This document shows positions 8,183 through 17,157 of a stretch of 45,218 nucleotides of DNA, piece after piece (the first letter of the stretch is position 1; the number at the start of each line of letters is the position of its first letter). Source of the DNA: Prevotella sp. GTDB taxonomy: Bacteria; Bacteroidota; Bacteroidia; Bacteroidales; Bacteroidaceae. A program made the translations under genes and the position numbers. The stretch is taken from positions 1 to 45,218 of the forward strand of contig JAFRRN010000070.1 in the NCBI GenBank assembly GCA_017428055.1, given 5' to 3'. The notes under the pieces are model-generated. The model did not search any database and was not told the origin of the DNA. It worked only from the letters and a program-made list of their open reading frames with translations.

Positions 8183-9141
8183 TTATTTTTTGAGAATCTA
8201 TCCAATATTACTGCCAAGAGAATGACGAAACCCTTGATGACCTGCTGCCAGAAAGGAGAGACATCGAGAAGGACAAGGCCATTGTTCAACACGCCGATGA
8301 TGAGTGCACCGACCACCGTGCCGAGGATGCTGCCACGTCCACCACTCAACGACGCTCCGCCAATGACGACGGCGGCAATGGCATCCAACTCATACCCCAT
8401 TCCAGCATTGGGCTGGGCAGAATCCAAACGTGCCGTGACAAGGATTCCCGCCACAGCTGACAAGATACCAGCCAAGGTATAGACCAAAAGCAAGACACGA
8501 TTGACGCGAATGCCCGAAAGCAAGGATGCCCGCTCATTGCCACCGATGGCATAGATGTAACGACCCGTCCGCGTCTTCTTCATATAAAAGGCGAAACAGG
8601 CAATGATGACAACGGCAATCCACACGGGCATCGGCACACCTAACAGCCACCCCGTACCGATGAACTCAAAGCCACCACCAAGATTAGTGATGGGAAAGCC
8701 GCCCGTATAGAGCATCGTCAGTCCACGGGCGATGGTCATCACGCCGAGCGTCGCCACGAAGGGAGGCACCTTGAATTTCGTCACCAAGATGCCATTGAAG
8801 CCTCCAAACACCGCTCCCACCAACAAGGCAGCGAGGCAACAGCCCCAGAAAGTAAATCCTACATAAGTGTCTGCGCTGGCCAAGTCGAAGCCTTGATGTG
8901 CCAGTCCTGCGGCGATGGCTCCTGACAATGCCAACACGGAGCCAACGCTGAGGTCGATGCCTCCTGTCAAGATGACTAATGTCATACCGACGGAGATACA
9001 GAGGTTGACGCTGGTTTGGCGCAACACGTTAAAGAAGTTGTCGGAAGTGGCAAAGTTTTCCGAGAGGATGGTCATTGCCAAGCACATCAGCAACAAGGCA
9101 ATGAGCGGCTTCACGATAGGTTTTTGCAATATGGTTTTCAT
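8179..9141 (-). CDS. Ribose-type ABC transporter permease
   Basis: A 320-residue inner-membrane permease of the RbsC/BPD_transp_2 family, with about ten hydrophobic segments. Family hallmarks are VGMTLVILTGGIDLSVGS (near residues 50-70), the conserved GILVTKFKVPPFVATLG, and the C-terminal GGASLSGGRGSILGT loop that contacts the ATPase. It forms the channel through which a sugar bound by the adjacent periplasmic protein enters. It overlaps by 4 bases both the ATPase gene upstream and the DUF1593 gene downstream, so translation is probably coupled. Such ABC sugar importers are uncommon in Bacteroidetes, which mostly use SusCD and MFS carriers. Confidence 0.93.
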   Translation of the reverse strand: MKTILQKPIVKPLIALLLMCLAMTILSENFATSDNFFNVLRQTSVNLCISVGMTLVILTGGIDLSVGSVLALSGAIAAGLAHQGFDLASADTYVGFTFWGCCLAALLVGAVFGGFNGILVTKFKVPPFVATLGVMTIARGLTMLYTGGFPITNLGGGFEFIGTGWLLGVPMPVWIAVVIIACFAFYMKKTRTGRYIYAIGGNERASLLSGIRVNRVLLLVYTLAGILSAVAGILVTARLDSAQPNAGMGYELDAIAAVVIGGASLSGGRGSILGTVVGALIIGVLNNGLVLLDVSPFWQQVIKGFVILLAVILDRFSKNK

Positions 9142-10661
9142 TCGGGTAATGATGCTTTAAGGATGTTTTCTTCAGTTAATTCAGAATGTTCAAAAGTCTG
9201 TCCGATACGACCTTGGCACAAGGTGACGATACGGTCAGAGATAGCCATGATCTCTGGCAACTCCGATGAGATGACCATGATGGCCATACCCTGTTGTGCC
9301 AACTCGTCTATCAGACGGTATATCTCATTCTTGGCATGGATGTCGATGCCACGCGTCGGTTCGTCGAGAAGGAGTACTTTGGGCTGGGTCATCAGCCATT
9401 TCCCCAAGACAATCTTCTGTTGGTTTCCACCACTTAATTGACCAGCCAACTGATTGGCGGAGGAAGACTTAATCTTCAGACGCTCTCGATAGCCATCGAC
9501 ATATCGGCGTTCCTTTCCATGATGGAGCAAACCATGCGAAAGACAGTCTGCAAGTGATGCCAAGGTGATATTATGCTCGATGGACATACCCAATACCAAT
9601 CCCTCACGCTTACGGTCTTCGGGACACAATGCCATTCCATGCCTCACCGCCTCTTGCGGATGGCGGATGATGACAGATTTTCCTTCTATACGGATGATGC
9701 CAGTAACTGTCGTGGGATGCAAACCAAAAATCGCCTCAAAGAGTTCCGTCCGCCCTGCACCCATCAAGCCGTAGATGCCCAGCACCTCTCCCTTGTGGAC
9801 AGTCAATGAAATGTCGTCGAGCATCAGTTGCGATGGATGTTCCTCATGACGCATCGACAAATGCTCCACTTCCAATACAGGTTCTCCAAGAGGATGCTCT
9901 TCCTTGACGAAAAATTCCTTTCGTTCACGCCCCACCATCATTCGGACAATCTCATCCGTGGTGGTGTCACTCATCTGTATCTCCTTGACGAGTTGTCCGT
10001 CACGCATGATGGTCACGAAATCCGCCAACCGCCACACCTCATCCATCTTATGCGAGATATAGACAATACCCACCCCTTTCGACTTCAGTTCCTCTATGAG
10101 GGCAAACAGGATGTCTGTCTCTGACTCTGATAGTGAGGAGGTCGGCTCGTCCATAATCAAGACGCGGGCGTTGAGCATCAGTGCCTTCGCTATTTCCACC
10201 AACTGCTGTTGCCCCACGCGGAGGTCGCCCATCAGTGTGTGCGTGTCTACCTGTACATGAAGACGACCAAGCCATTCACGCGCCTCGCGGTGCATCCGCC
10301 TCTCGTCTACCAACCCAAGGCGAGTCAATGGCTCTCTCCCCAGAAACATGTTCTCGGCAATATTCATATAGGGAACGAGGTTCAATTCTTGGTGGATGAT
10401 GGCAATTCCTTTCTGTTGGGCATCGACGACACCCGTGAAATGCTGCACCTCGCCATCCACCAACACCACGCCATCATAGTCGGGATAGACACCCGATAGG
10501 ATATTCATTAGTGTGGACTTGCCCGCACCGTTCTCACCCACCAGCGCATTCACCTTTCCCGCAATGATGCGAAGGTTCACCTTGTCAAGCGCCAATACGC
10601 CAGGAAACCGTTTTGTCACCTCGCGGGCTTCAACAATAACATGTCCTTTCACCATACACAT
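9138..10661 (-). CDS. Ribose-type ABC transporter ATPase
   Basis: A cytoplasmic ATPase of about 507 residues with two fused nucleotide-binding domains, as in RbsA/XylG/AraG. The first half has Walker A GENGAGKST (near 43-51), signature LRVGQQQLVEIAKAL and Walker B VLIMDEPTSSL. The second half has a degenerate Walker A (GLMGAGRTE), signature LSGGNQQKIVLGKWL and Walker B VLLLDEPTRGID. The asymmetric second P-loop is normal for this family. I chose the ATG at 10661, 3 bases after the DUF2291 stop; a GTG at 10664 and an ATG at 10655 are alternatives. It energises the importer with the neighbouring permease and binding protein. Confidence 0.93.
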   Translation of the reverse strand: MCMVKGHVIVEAREVTKRFPGVLALDKVNLRIIAGKVNALVGENGAGKSTLMNILSGVYPDYDGVVLVDGEVQHFTGVVDAQQKGIAIIHQELNLVPYMNIAENMFLGREPLTRLGLVDERRMHREAREWLGRLHVQVDTHTLMGDLRVGQQQLVEIAKALMLNARVLIMDEPTSSLSESETDILFALIEELKSKGVGIVYISHKMDEVWRLADFVTIMRDGQLVKEIQMSDTTTDEIVRMMVGRERKEFFVKEEHPLGEPVLEVEHLSMRHEEHPSQLMLDDISLTVHKGEVLGIYGLMGAGRTELFEAIFGLHPTTVTGIIRIEGKSVIIRHPQEAVRHGMALCPEDRKREGLVLGMSIEHNITLASLADCLSHGLLHHGKERRYVDGYRERLKIKSSSANQLAGQLSGGNQQKIVLGKWLMTQPKVLLLDEPTRGIDIHAKNEIYRLIDELAQQGMAIMVISSELPEIMAISDRIVTLCQGRIGQTFEHSELTEENILKASLPE

Positions 10662-10664
10662 CAC

Positions 10665-11246
10665 TTATTGGAGTAGTTGATAGGGGATGATGGTGACACT
10701 TTGCTCAACTTGACCATCCTTGACAGCAACCGCCCCAAGGACTTTCAATCTGCGGTCTGAATGGGGTGGTGTCATATTCTTCGAGATATAATCGTTCATC
10801 GCGGCAGACACCGCATTGAAATCCATCGTGTTCTGAAAGTCGTCTATGTCGAACCATCCCGAAGCATCACGGGCGGTGTTGCCGAATATATATTTCAAGG
10901 GAATTGTCAACGCAATGCCATTGACCGATGCGTGAATCTCGTCATTCACCACCTGTGCTTGGTCGCATTCTCCTTTCACGACATAGAAAGTGGGCGACCC
11001 GATGCCCAACAGCCGCCCATGCCGTTGGGCAAAATCCGCCTCGCCAGCGTGTTTCACCAACTCTTCCAAGGAAATTGCCCTTCCCTCCAATGCCGCCAAG
11101 GAGTCTGTCATCAACCTTGAAACCAACTGTTCGGGCTTCAGTTCTTTCATCTCCTCCCGCCTCTTCCGTTCCGTCAAGTTCTCCGTATAGAATGAGAACC
11201 AAAGGGCGACAATAACCAAACCAATGATAAAGAAAACCTTTCTCAT
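10665..11246 (-). CDS. DUF2291 family protein of the importer locus
   Basis: A 193-residue protein with one N-terminal membrane segment (VFFIIGLVIVALWFSFY), a short coiled region (TERKRREEMKELKPEQL) and a periplasmic part predicted as mostly beta. It matches DUF2291, a family of unknown function that recurs next to ribose-type ABC importers, so it may be an accessory subunit or assembly factor (established association, role unknown). Its ATG overlaps the stop of the binding-protein gene by 4 bases and it abuts the ATPase gene, so the four genes form one coupled block. Confidence 0.75.
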   Translation of the reverse strand: MRKVFFIIGLVIVALWFSFYTENLTERKRREEMKELKPEQLVSRLMTDSLAALEGRAISLEELVKHAGEADFAQRHGRLLGIGSPTFYVVKGECDQAQVVNDEIHASVNGIALTIPLKYIFGNTARDASGWFDIDDFQNTMDFNAVSAAMNDYISKNMTPPHSDRRLKVLGAVAVKDGQVEQSVTIIPYQLLQ

Positions 11247-12205
11247 TCATCCATCCTCCCAAAATGTCCGTATTGTGATACATTCTTCTTGTTTACCAAT
11301 TCCACGGCAACAGGCAACTTCTTAGGAAGGTCACGCTCGCCCCCGATATACTTGTCTGCCAAGGTGGCGGCAGTCTGTGCCATAGTCTTGGGGAACTGCA
11401 TTCCCGTAGCCTCGACCTTCCCCTCGCGGATGGCGTTGACGCAATCGTCTGCCCCATCGAAGCCAAACACCTTGATACGGTCTGTCTTACCCGCCGCCAA
11501 TACGGCTTGATATGCTCCCATCGCCATCGCATCGTTGCCACAAAACACGGCATCGATGTCCTGGTGTGCCTGCATCATCGACTCCATCACCTCCATCGCC
11601 TTATTTTGGTCGAAGTCGGCATTCTGTTGTGCCACCATCTTCAATCCCTCAAAGCAATCGACTACAGAATGGAAGCCACGGCTACGCGCCCAAGTGTTGT
11701 TGTCACCCACCAGCCCAAGTATCTCCACATAGTTGCCCGTGCGGTTCATGGTCTCCACGAAATACTCACCAAGCGTGATGCAACCCGAATAGTTGTCGCT
11801 GAGGATCTGCGTGACACATGCCCCCGGCACATTGATTTCCCTGTCCATACAGAACACGGGGATGCCAGCCCTTGCCGCTGCCTTGGCATTCACCGCCGAA
11901 CCGTCGGCATCGGTAGGATTAAACAAGATGGCCTTGTAGCCTGATGCCAAGATGTTATCAAAATGCTCCGCCTCCTTGGAGGGGTTGTTCTGTGAGTCGA
12001 ACAAGGTCGCTTCATATCCCAGTTCCTCGCACCGCGCCACCGCCGTCTGTCCCAACACCACGAACCAAGGGTTATTGAGCGTGGAAATCACCACGGCAAT
12101 CTTTCCTTTCTGATGGTCATTTCCTGACTTACATGCCACCATCCCCGATAACAACAAGGTGATAGCAAGAGAGAGGAAGACACTTTGTATTCTTTTCTTC
12201 ATCAT
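11243..12205 (-). CDS. Periplasmic sugar-binding lipoprotein
   Basis: A 320-residue substrate-binding protein of the ribose/D-allose type (Peripla_BP_4). The signal sequence ends at GMVAC, a plausible lipobox with the lipidated C25. The mature part begins IAVVISTLNNPWFVVL and contains CMDREI, NNTWARSRGF and FCGNDAMAMGAYQAV, all usual for sugar-binding proteins whose Asn, Arg and Asp residues hold a pyranose or furanose. It delivers the sugar to the permease and ATPase encoded just downstream. A second ATG at 12202 gives an equally good start. The ligand cannot be read from the sequence; a free pentose is the inference. Confidence 0.92.
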   Translation of the reverse strand: MMKKRIQSVFLSLAITLLLSGMVACKSGNDHQKGKIAVVISTLNNPWFVVLGQTAVARCEELGYEATLFDSQNNPSKEAEHFDNILASGYKAILFNPTDADGSAVNAKAAARAGIPVFCMDREINVPGACVTQILSDNYSGCITLGEYFVETMNRTGNYVEILGLVGDNNTWARSRGFHSVVDCFEGLKMVAQQNADFDQNKAMEVMESMMQAHQDIDAVFCGNDAMAMGAYQAVLAAGKTDRIKVFGFDGADDCVNAIREGKVEATGMQFPKTMAQTAATLADKYIGGERDLPKKLPVAVELVNKKNVSQYGHFGRMDE

Positions 12206-12214
12206 TTAACCAGA

Positions 12215-13705
12215 TTAGATTTCACGATACTTGAAATGGCGGAAAGTGGCATAGCCATCACCTTGAACAAAAAGTCCAGGGAGAACGCTTTGGAAGTCGT
12301 ATAGGGTGTTGTGGTGATAGCCCGAGATTTCCTGCGCCCATCCCTCACGATGCCATGTGATGCCATCCTCGCTCCAGAATCCTGTCACGACATGATTATC
12401 ATTGCGCAGCCGCAGCCAAAGGTGAGTGGTGCCGTTGGTCTGTCCCCGTCGTGACAACTCATTGCGGCGCACTCGGTAACGTTGTTGGAGGTCGAAACAG
12501 ATGCCCACATTGAACTGGCTATTATAATATAAGGTGAGTCCAGCCTTCGCCTCGCCCACGATGTCCACCTCCGCCTCAAACTCATAACGGTGGCTACCCG
12601 CCACAAACATCAAGGGGGCTGACGACCCGCAGTCAGTTCCTTGCGCCCGCATGGTAAGCGCACCATCACGTACTTGGACACGTTGTGGGTCGTATGCTTT
12701 GTAGAATTTCCAATCAAGACCAATCCTAAACTCTCCCAACCGCTCGTGGCGGTCGATTGGAGTCCATTCAGCGGTGGGCTGTGCCATCGGCAGACTGGCA
12801 TCGCCACCATCAGCCTTGAGCCACCCATCGGCTGTTAAGTGTACCGGTTCCATGAGGGTTTGCCTACCTAATGTCAAAAAGTCCTTCTCGTAAGCGTGGT
12901 ATACACAATACCAATTGCCCTCTGGGGTGTCAATAAGCGAGCCATGACCCCTACTCCACCATCGCTCCTGATCGCTTGCTGTATGGATAAGTGGATTGGT
13001 AGGCATATTTTCCCACGGTCCGTCAATACTCTCCGACCGTGCCACGACCACCGCATGGCTTGTTGCAGGACCCGCTGTTCCACCCTCTGCACTGAGGTAA
13101 TAATAGTACTTGCCAATGCGATACACCTTGGGCCCTTCCAAGCTGAACCCCTCCACAATCCAATCATCGGGTAAAGGCCAACCATCATATACATGCTCCA
13201 ACGTACCTGGCACGACTGACAGACCGTCGTCTGTCAACTCCACGCGATTGCCCCCGCTAAGGAAAAGGTAGCGTTTTCCATCCTCTCCCACCACATGACA
13301 GGGGTCGATGTTTCCCAATTTCAAGTCGATGGGGTCGCTCCATGGACCGTATGGCGAGTCGGCTACGACCACATAATTAGTCCTTGGTCTTCGTGCAACC
13401 GTAAAATAGATGTAATATTTCCCTTTATATTTCTTGATGTCGGGAGCCCAGATAGACCCCAGGTATTCCTTCAAGGCGCAACTCACCGGTTCCCAATGGA
13501 CGAGGTCGCGCGAGTGCATCACCGTCAAACCCGGCTGGTAGTCGAATGCCGAGTGGGTCATATAATAATCCTCGCCATCGCGAAGAATGGTGGGATCAGG
13601 ATAGTCACCTGATAGAATCGGGTTGGTGAATGTCTGGGCAGAGACTGACAAAGTCATGGTCAACAGACAGAAAGCGGCAATCTTGCCAACTTTCTGCCTT
13701 GCCAT
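12215..13705 (-). CDS. Secreted GH43 family glycoside hydrolase
   Basis: A 496-residue exported enzyme: signal peptide to about residue 25 (ending SVSAQ), then a five-bladed beta-propeller of glycoside hydrolase family 43 to about residue 310, then a concanavalin-like C-terminal domain (about 320-495) of the kind that follows in many GH43 beta-xylosidases and arabinofuranosidases. Likely catalytic residues are the Asp in SGDYPDPTI, the Asp in SIWAPDIKKY and the Glu in GFSLEGPKV, which matches the usual family triad. GH43 enzymes cleave furanosyl or xylosyl residues from plant polysaccharides. The ATG at 13726 would add 7 residues. It is 9 bases upstream of the binding-protein gene in the sugar operon, so it probably releases the imported sugar or its precursor. 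Confidence 0.88.
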   Translation of the reverse strand: MARQKVGKIAAFCLLTMTLSVSAQTFTNPILSGDYPDPTILRDGEDYYMTHSAFDYQPGLTVMHSRDLVHWEPVSCALKEYLGSIWAPDIKKYKGKYYIYFTVARRPRTNYVVVADSPYGPWSDPIDLKLGNIDPCHVVGEDGKRYLFLSGGNRVELTDDGLSVVPGTLEHVYDGWPLPDDWIVEGFSLEGPKVYRIGKYYYYLSAEGGTAGPATSHAVVVARSESIDGPWENMPTNPLIHTASDQERWWSRGHGSLIDTPEGNWYCVYHAYEKDFLTLGRQTLMEPVHLTADGWLKADGGDASLPMAQPTAEWTPIDRHERLGEFRIGLDWKFYKAYDPQRVQVRDGALTMRAQGTDCGSSAPLMFVAGSHRYEFEAEVDIVGEAKAGLTLYYNSQFNVGICFDLQQRYRVRRNELSRRGQTNGTTHLWLRLRNDNHVVTGFWSEDGITWHREGWAQEISGYHHNTLYDFQSVLPGLFVQGDGYATFRHFKYREI

Positions 13706-13797
13706 GCTTATTAAACATGTCATCATAACCTTTGCTTTTGTAGATTTTTAAGTTTGTTTGTTTGGAAATCTTCGTGGACGCACAATATATCCTTATC

Positions 13798-15276
13798 TTA
13801 TTTTGTCAATTGGTTGACAGCGTCGCGCCATCCCTGGTACAGCGTGTCAAGTTGTGGGTTTGCTTGGGGATATAAGGTCTGCGTCACCTTGCGGAAACCC
13901 GTCACCTCGTCAAAGCCCTGCCACACGCCACGGGCAAAGCCATTCATGATGGCCGCGCCAAGGGCAGAGGCATCATCCACCTCCGTACAGACAACGGGTG
14001 TATCGAGCATGTCTGCTTGGAATTGCATCAGGAATTGGTTTTTCGTAGGACCGCCATCGGCGCATATCTCACGCAGTTTGCTCCCTGTAGCCTTTGCCAT
14101 CACATCTACCAAGTCTCTCACTTGATAGGCGATGGACTCCAAGGCGGCACGGAGGAAATGGGCTTTCGTCGTGGCGAAGGTCAAGCCAAACACTGCTCCT
14201 TTCACGCCACTCTGCCACCAAGGTGCGCCCAGCCCGGAGAAGGCCGGCACGATATACACGCCGCCGTTGTCTGCCACGCTTGTTGCCAACGCCTCCATCT
14301 CGGCGGGATGCGCCACGAGTTGCAACTGGTCGGCAATCCATTTCAGCGTCGCACCCGTACTATAGATGTTGCCCTCATAACCGTACCACGTCTTGCCAAA
14401 GGCGGAGAAACCCACCGATGTCACCAAGCCCTCGGGGGCTGGCAACGGCTCTTCGCCAATGTTGACCATGACGCTGGAGCCAGTGCCGTATGTCACCTTG
14501 CCAGACCCTTTCGTGAAACACATCTGTCCGACAAGGGCACCGTGGGAGTCGCCCAACACGCCCGCTATTGTAATTGGCTCTTGGAACACACCCTCCACGG
14601 TTGTCTCGCCATAGACGGCATCACAAGGCAACACCTCAGGCATCATCGTGCGGGGGATGCCGAAAAGTGCCAACAGGTCTTCATCCCATTGCATCGTATG
14701 GATATTGAAGAGCATCGTGCGCGACGCATTGGTGGTATCAGTGGCAAACACCTTGCCGCCCGTCAGTTTCCAGACGAGCCACGTGTCTATCGTACCCATC
14801 AACAGGTCGCCACGCCCTGCCCGTTCCCGTGCGCCCTCGATGTTGTCAAGCAGCCATTTCACGCCGCTCGCGGAGAAATTGGGGTCGATGAGGAGGCCGC
14901 TCTTGTCAAGCACCATCTGGGCATAGCCGTCTTCTCGCAACTGTTTGCAAATATCCTTTCCCCTCGTGTCTTGCCACACCACGGCACGTGAGATGGGCTT
15001 TCCCGTGTGTCTGTCCCACACGACTACCGTCTCCCGCTGATTGGTGATGGCAATGGAATAGGTGGCATCCTCCTCCCGATGGCCGTCAATCAATTGACGG
15101 ACAGCCACGACGAGGTTACCGTAAATCTCTCCCGCGTCATGTTCCACATATCCCTCTTGGGGATAATACTGGTGGTGGTCCACATTCTGCCGTCCCACCA
15201 ATTGGCATCGTCCGTCAAAGAGCAAAGCCTTCGTGGAAGATGTACTTTGGTCAATAGCAATGATATAATGTTTCAT
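13798..15276 (-). CDS. FGGY-family kinase, glycerol-kinase-like
   Basis: A 492-residue cytoplasmic FGGY kinase, similar over its whole length to glycerol kinase (IAIDQSTSSTKALLF at the N-terminus, NASRTMLFNIHTMQW, YIVPAFSGLGAPWW-like segment). It phosphorylates a polyol or ketose with ATP. Comparing from memory with E. coli GlpK glycerol contacts: R81, E82, W101 and D243 are kept, but the positions of Tyr135, Gln246 and Phe270 are N133, S244 and S268. The pocket is therefore remodelled and glycerol is an unlikely main substrate. It is followed by GH43 and preceded by the transketolase genes. An apulose or other ketose kinase is inferred; plain GlpK remains possible. Confidence 0.8.
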   Translation of the reverse strand: MKHYIIAIDQSTSSTKALLFDGRCQLVGRQNVDHHQYYPQEGYVEHDAGEIYGNLVVAVRQLIDGHREEDATYSIAITNQRETVVVWDRHTGKPISRAVVWQDTRGKDICKQLREDGYAQMVLDKSGLLIDPNFSASGVKWLLDNIEGARERAGRGDLLMGTIDTWLVWKLTGGKVFATDTTNASRTMLFNIHTMQWDEDLLALFGIPRTMMPEVLPCDAVYGETTVEGVFQEPITIAGVLGDSHGALVGQMCFTKGSGKVTYGTGSSVMVNIGEEPLPAPEGLVTSVGFSAFGKTWYGYEGNIYSTGATLKWIADQLQLVAHPAEMEALATSVADNGGVYIVPAFSGLGAPWWQSGVKGAVFGLTFATTKAHFLRAALESIAYQVRDLVDVMAKATGSKLREICADGGPTKNQFLMQFQADMLDTPVVCTEVDDASALGAAIMNGFARGVWQGFDEVTGFRKVTQTLYPQANPQLDTLYQGWRDAVNQLTK

Positions 15277-15311
15277 TTTTAGTTAGGTTTTACAGAAATA
15301 ATGAAAGTCGC

Positions 15312-15343
15312 AATATCGAAATATCGATATACCGAAATATCGA
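15312..15343. repeat. Four tandem 8-base units
   Basis: Four consecutive octamers (AATATCGA, AATATCGA, TATACCGA, AATATCGA) fill part of the 90-base gap between the transketolase and kinase genes. The unit boundary also creates the palindrome TATCGATA. It could be an operator, a slipped-strand length-variable spacer, or chance in AT-rich DNA. Confidence 0.6.
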
Positions 15344-15366
15344 AAAAAACGACATATCACAATAAA

Positions 15367-16308
15367 TTAATCCAAAATCCTTAAACACGCCTCATAAATC
15401 CCTTGGTAATCAAAGCCATAATGACGAAACACCTCCAAGGGCGACGCATGGATGACATTCTCATCGGGAATGCCCAGGATCTTCATCCTGACAGGACATT
15501 CCTGTGCCGTCACCTCTGCCACCATCGACCCCAAGCCGCCATACACGCTATGCTCCTCGGCGGTGACAATACATCCCGTATCCCGTGCCGCTTTCAGCAC
15601 GGCATCCTTGTCGAAGGGCTTGAGCGAGTGCATATCGAGCACACGGGCATGGATGCCCCGTTCCCTCAGCATCCGCCCAGCCTCCAAGCAATGGGCAACG
15701 GTCTCGCCCGTGCCGATGATAGTAAGGTCGGTGCCGTCCATCAACATATTGGCCTTACCCAATTCAAAATCGAAGTCATCGGTCTCATATACATCGGGAA
15801 CGGCATTGCGACCCACACGGATATAGGCGGGCTTGGGGCGGTTGACCAACGCCTCGACCAACTTCCTCGTCTGGCGGACATCACAGGGCAAGTAAACTTC
15901 CATGCCGGGGAAGGTGCGCAAGACAGCGATGTCGTGCAACGAATGGTGGGTGGCTCCCAACTGGCTATATGCCACGCCGCCACTGACACCGCAGATCTTC
16001 ACGGGCATCTGTGAATATGCCAAATCCACCTTGACCTGTTCTAACGCGCGAGCCACATAGAAACAGGCGGGTCCGAAGATAAATACTTTCTTTCCCGTAG
16101 AGGCAAGGCCGGCACTGATGCCCACGGCATTCTGCTCGGCAATGCCCACCTCCACAAATTGCTGTGGCAAAGCCTTGCCAAAGTCGGTCAACGTGGCGGA
16201 GCCACTGGCATCTGATGTCACGGCGACGATGTCCTTGTCTTTTGCCGCCAATTCCATGAGCGTATTGGTAAAACTCTTGCGGCAGGGAATCTGATTGGGT
16301 GCTTTCAT
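15367..16308 (-). CDS. Transketolase C-terminal subunit
   Basis: A 313-residue protein holding the pyrimidine-binding and C-terminal domains of transketolase. The catalytic Glu is E58 in VEVGIAEQNAVG. Other usual family segments are SQLGATHHSLHDIAV and TAEEHSVYGGLG. It pairs with the subunit encoded just upstream, with a 4-base overlap (16305-16308), to form a split transketolase that moves a two-carbon ketol unit between sugar phosphates. Split transketolases occur in several anaerobes and archaea, and one such pair acts on apulose 4-phosphate in the published D-apiose route. That assignment here is inference. Confidence 0.9.
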   Translation of the reverse strand: MKAPNQIPCRKSFTNTLMELAAKDKDIVAVTSDASGSATLTDFGKALPQQFVEVGIAEQNAVGISAGLASTGKKVFIFGPACFYVARALEQVKVDLAYSQMPVKICGVSGGVAYSQLGATHHSLHDIAVLRTFPGMEVYLPCDVRQTRKLVEALVNRPKPAYIRVGRNAVPDVYETDDFDFELGKANMLMDGTDLTIIGTGETVAHCLEAGRMLRERGIHARVLDMHSLKPFDKDAVLKAARDTGCIVTAEEHSVYGGLGSMVAEVTAQECPVRMKILGIPDENVIHASPLEVFRHYGFDYQGIYEACLRILD

Positions 16309-17126
16309 TGTCCTATCCTTTCCTTGATTTCTTTCATTGCTTGTTTGTATTGTTCCTCAGAGGGCACACCATGATGCCACTTGGCGACATTCTCCATGAA
16401 CGAGACACCAAGTCCCTTCGTGGTATGCGATATAATAAGGTGGGGGCGGCCATTGGTGAAGTCAATGCTATCCATCGTGTCAACAATCTCATCGATGCTA
16501 TCACCATTCATCTCCATGACATCCCAACCAAAGGCAGTCCAGCGGTCACGGATGCTCTCCAACGGCATCACATCCTCCGTGGAGCCGGAAATCTGCAACC
16601 CATTGCGGTCGATGATGGCGACAAGATGGTCCAAATGGTATTTGTTGGCTGCCATCGCCGCCTCATAAATGCTGCCTTCAGCCTGTTCGCCATCGCCCAT
16701 CACGACCCACGTCTTCCACCCTTCGCCCGACAACTTGGCACCGAGAGCCATTCCCACTCCCGCCGAAAGTCCGTGGCCAAGGGCACCTGTGTTGATCTCC
16801 ACGCCAGGGATGTCCACCGTGGGATGCCCGCCAAGGTGGGCATAGTCCTTACCATACGCCTCCAACTCACTCTCGGAAATGAAGCCTTTGTCACACAACA
16901 CACAGTAGAGAGCCTCGGCACAATGGCCCTTGCTCAACACGAAGCGGTCGCGCTGAGGCATCTTCGGCTGCCGTGGGTCTACATTCAACACGCGGTTGTA
17001 GAGGACGGTCAGCACATTCAGCACCGACAAGTCACCGCCCGTATGTCCTGTATGCCCTGAATAAATCAGTTGGATGAGGCGTTTCCGCAATAGCTCTTGT
17101 TTCGTTTTCAGTTCTTGTTTATTCAT
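16305..17126 (-). CDS. Transketolase N-terminal (TPP-binding) subunit
   Basis: A 273-residue protein carrying the thiamine-diphosphate and magnesium site of transketolase: GDGEQAEGS at 144-152 and N175 (IIDRNGLQ). The N-terminal HTGHTGGDLSVL and HPTVDIPGVEINTGALGHGLS are also characteristic. It needs the adjacent C-terminal subunit to be active. It is the first gene of the sugar operon and carries a good promoter (17158-17165) 32 bases before its ATG. Confidence 0.92.
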   Translation of the reverse strand: MNKQELKTKQELLRKRLIQLIYSGHTGHTGGDLSVLNVLTVLYNRVLNVDPRQPKMPQRDRFVLSKGHCAEALYCVLCDKGFISESELEAYGKDYAHLGGHPTVDIPGVEINTGALGHGLSAGVGMALGAKLSGEGWKTWVVMGDGEQAEGSIYEAAMAANKYHLDHLVAIIDRNGLQISGSTEDVMPLESIRDRWTAFGWDVMEMNGDSIDEIVDTMDSIDFTNGRPHLIISHTTKGLGVSFMENVAKWHHGVPSEEQYKQAMKEIKERIGQ

Positions 17127-17157
17127 CTTTTTACGAATACTTACTTGTTTTCGGCAA

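Noticed and set aside
14017-14991. Open frame of 324 codons opposite the FGGY kinase
   Set aside because: Antisense of a well-supported kinase.
15299-15345. CRISPR-like array in the kinase gap
   Set aside because: Units are only 8 bases, with no spacers and no cas genes.
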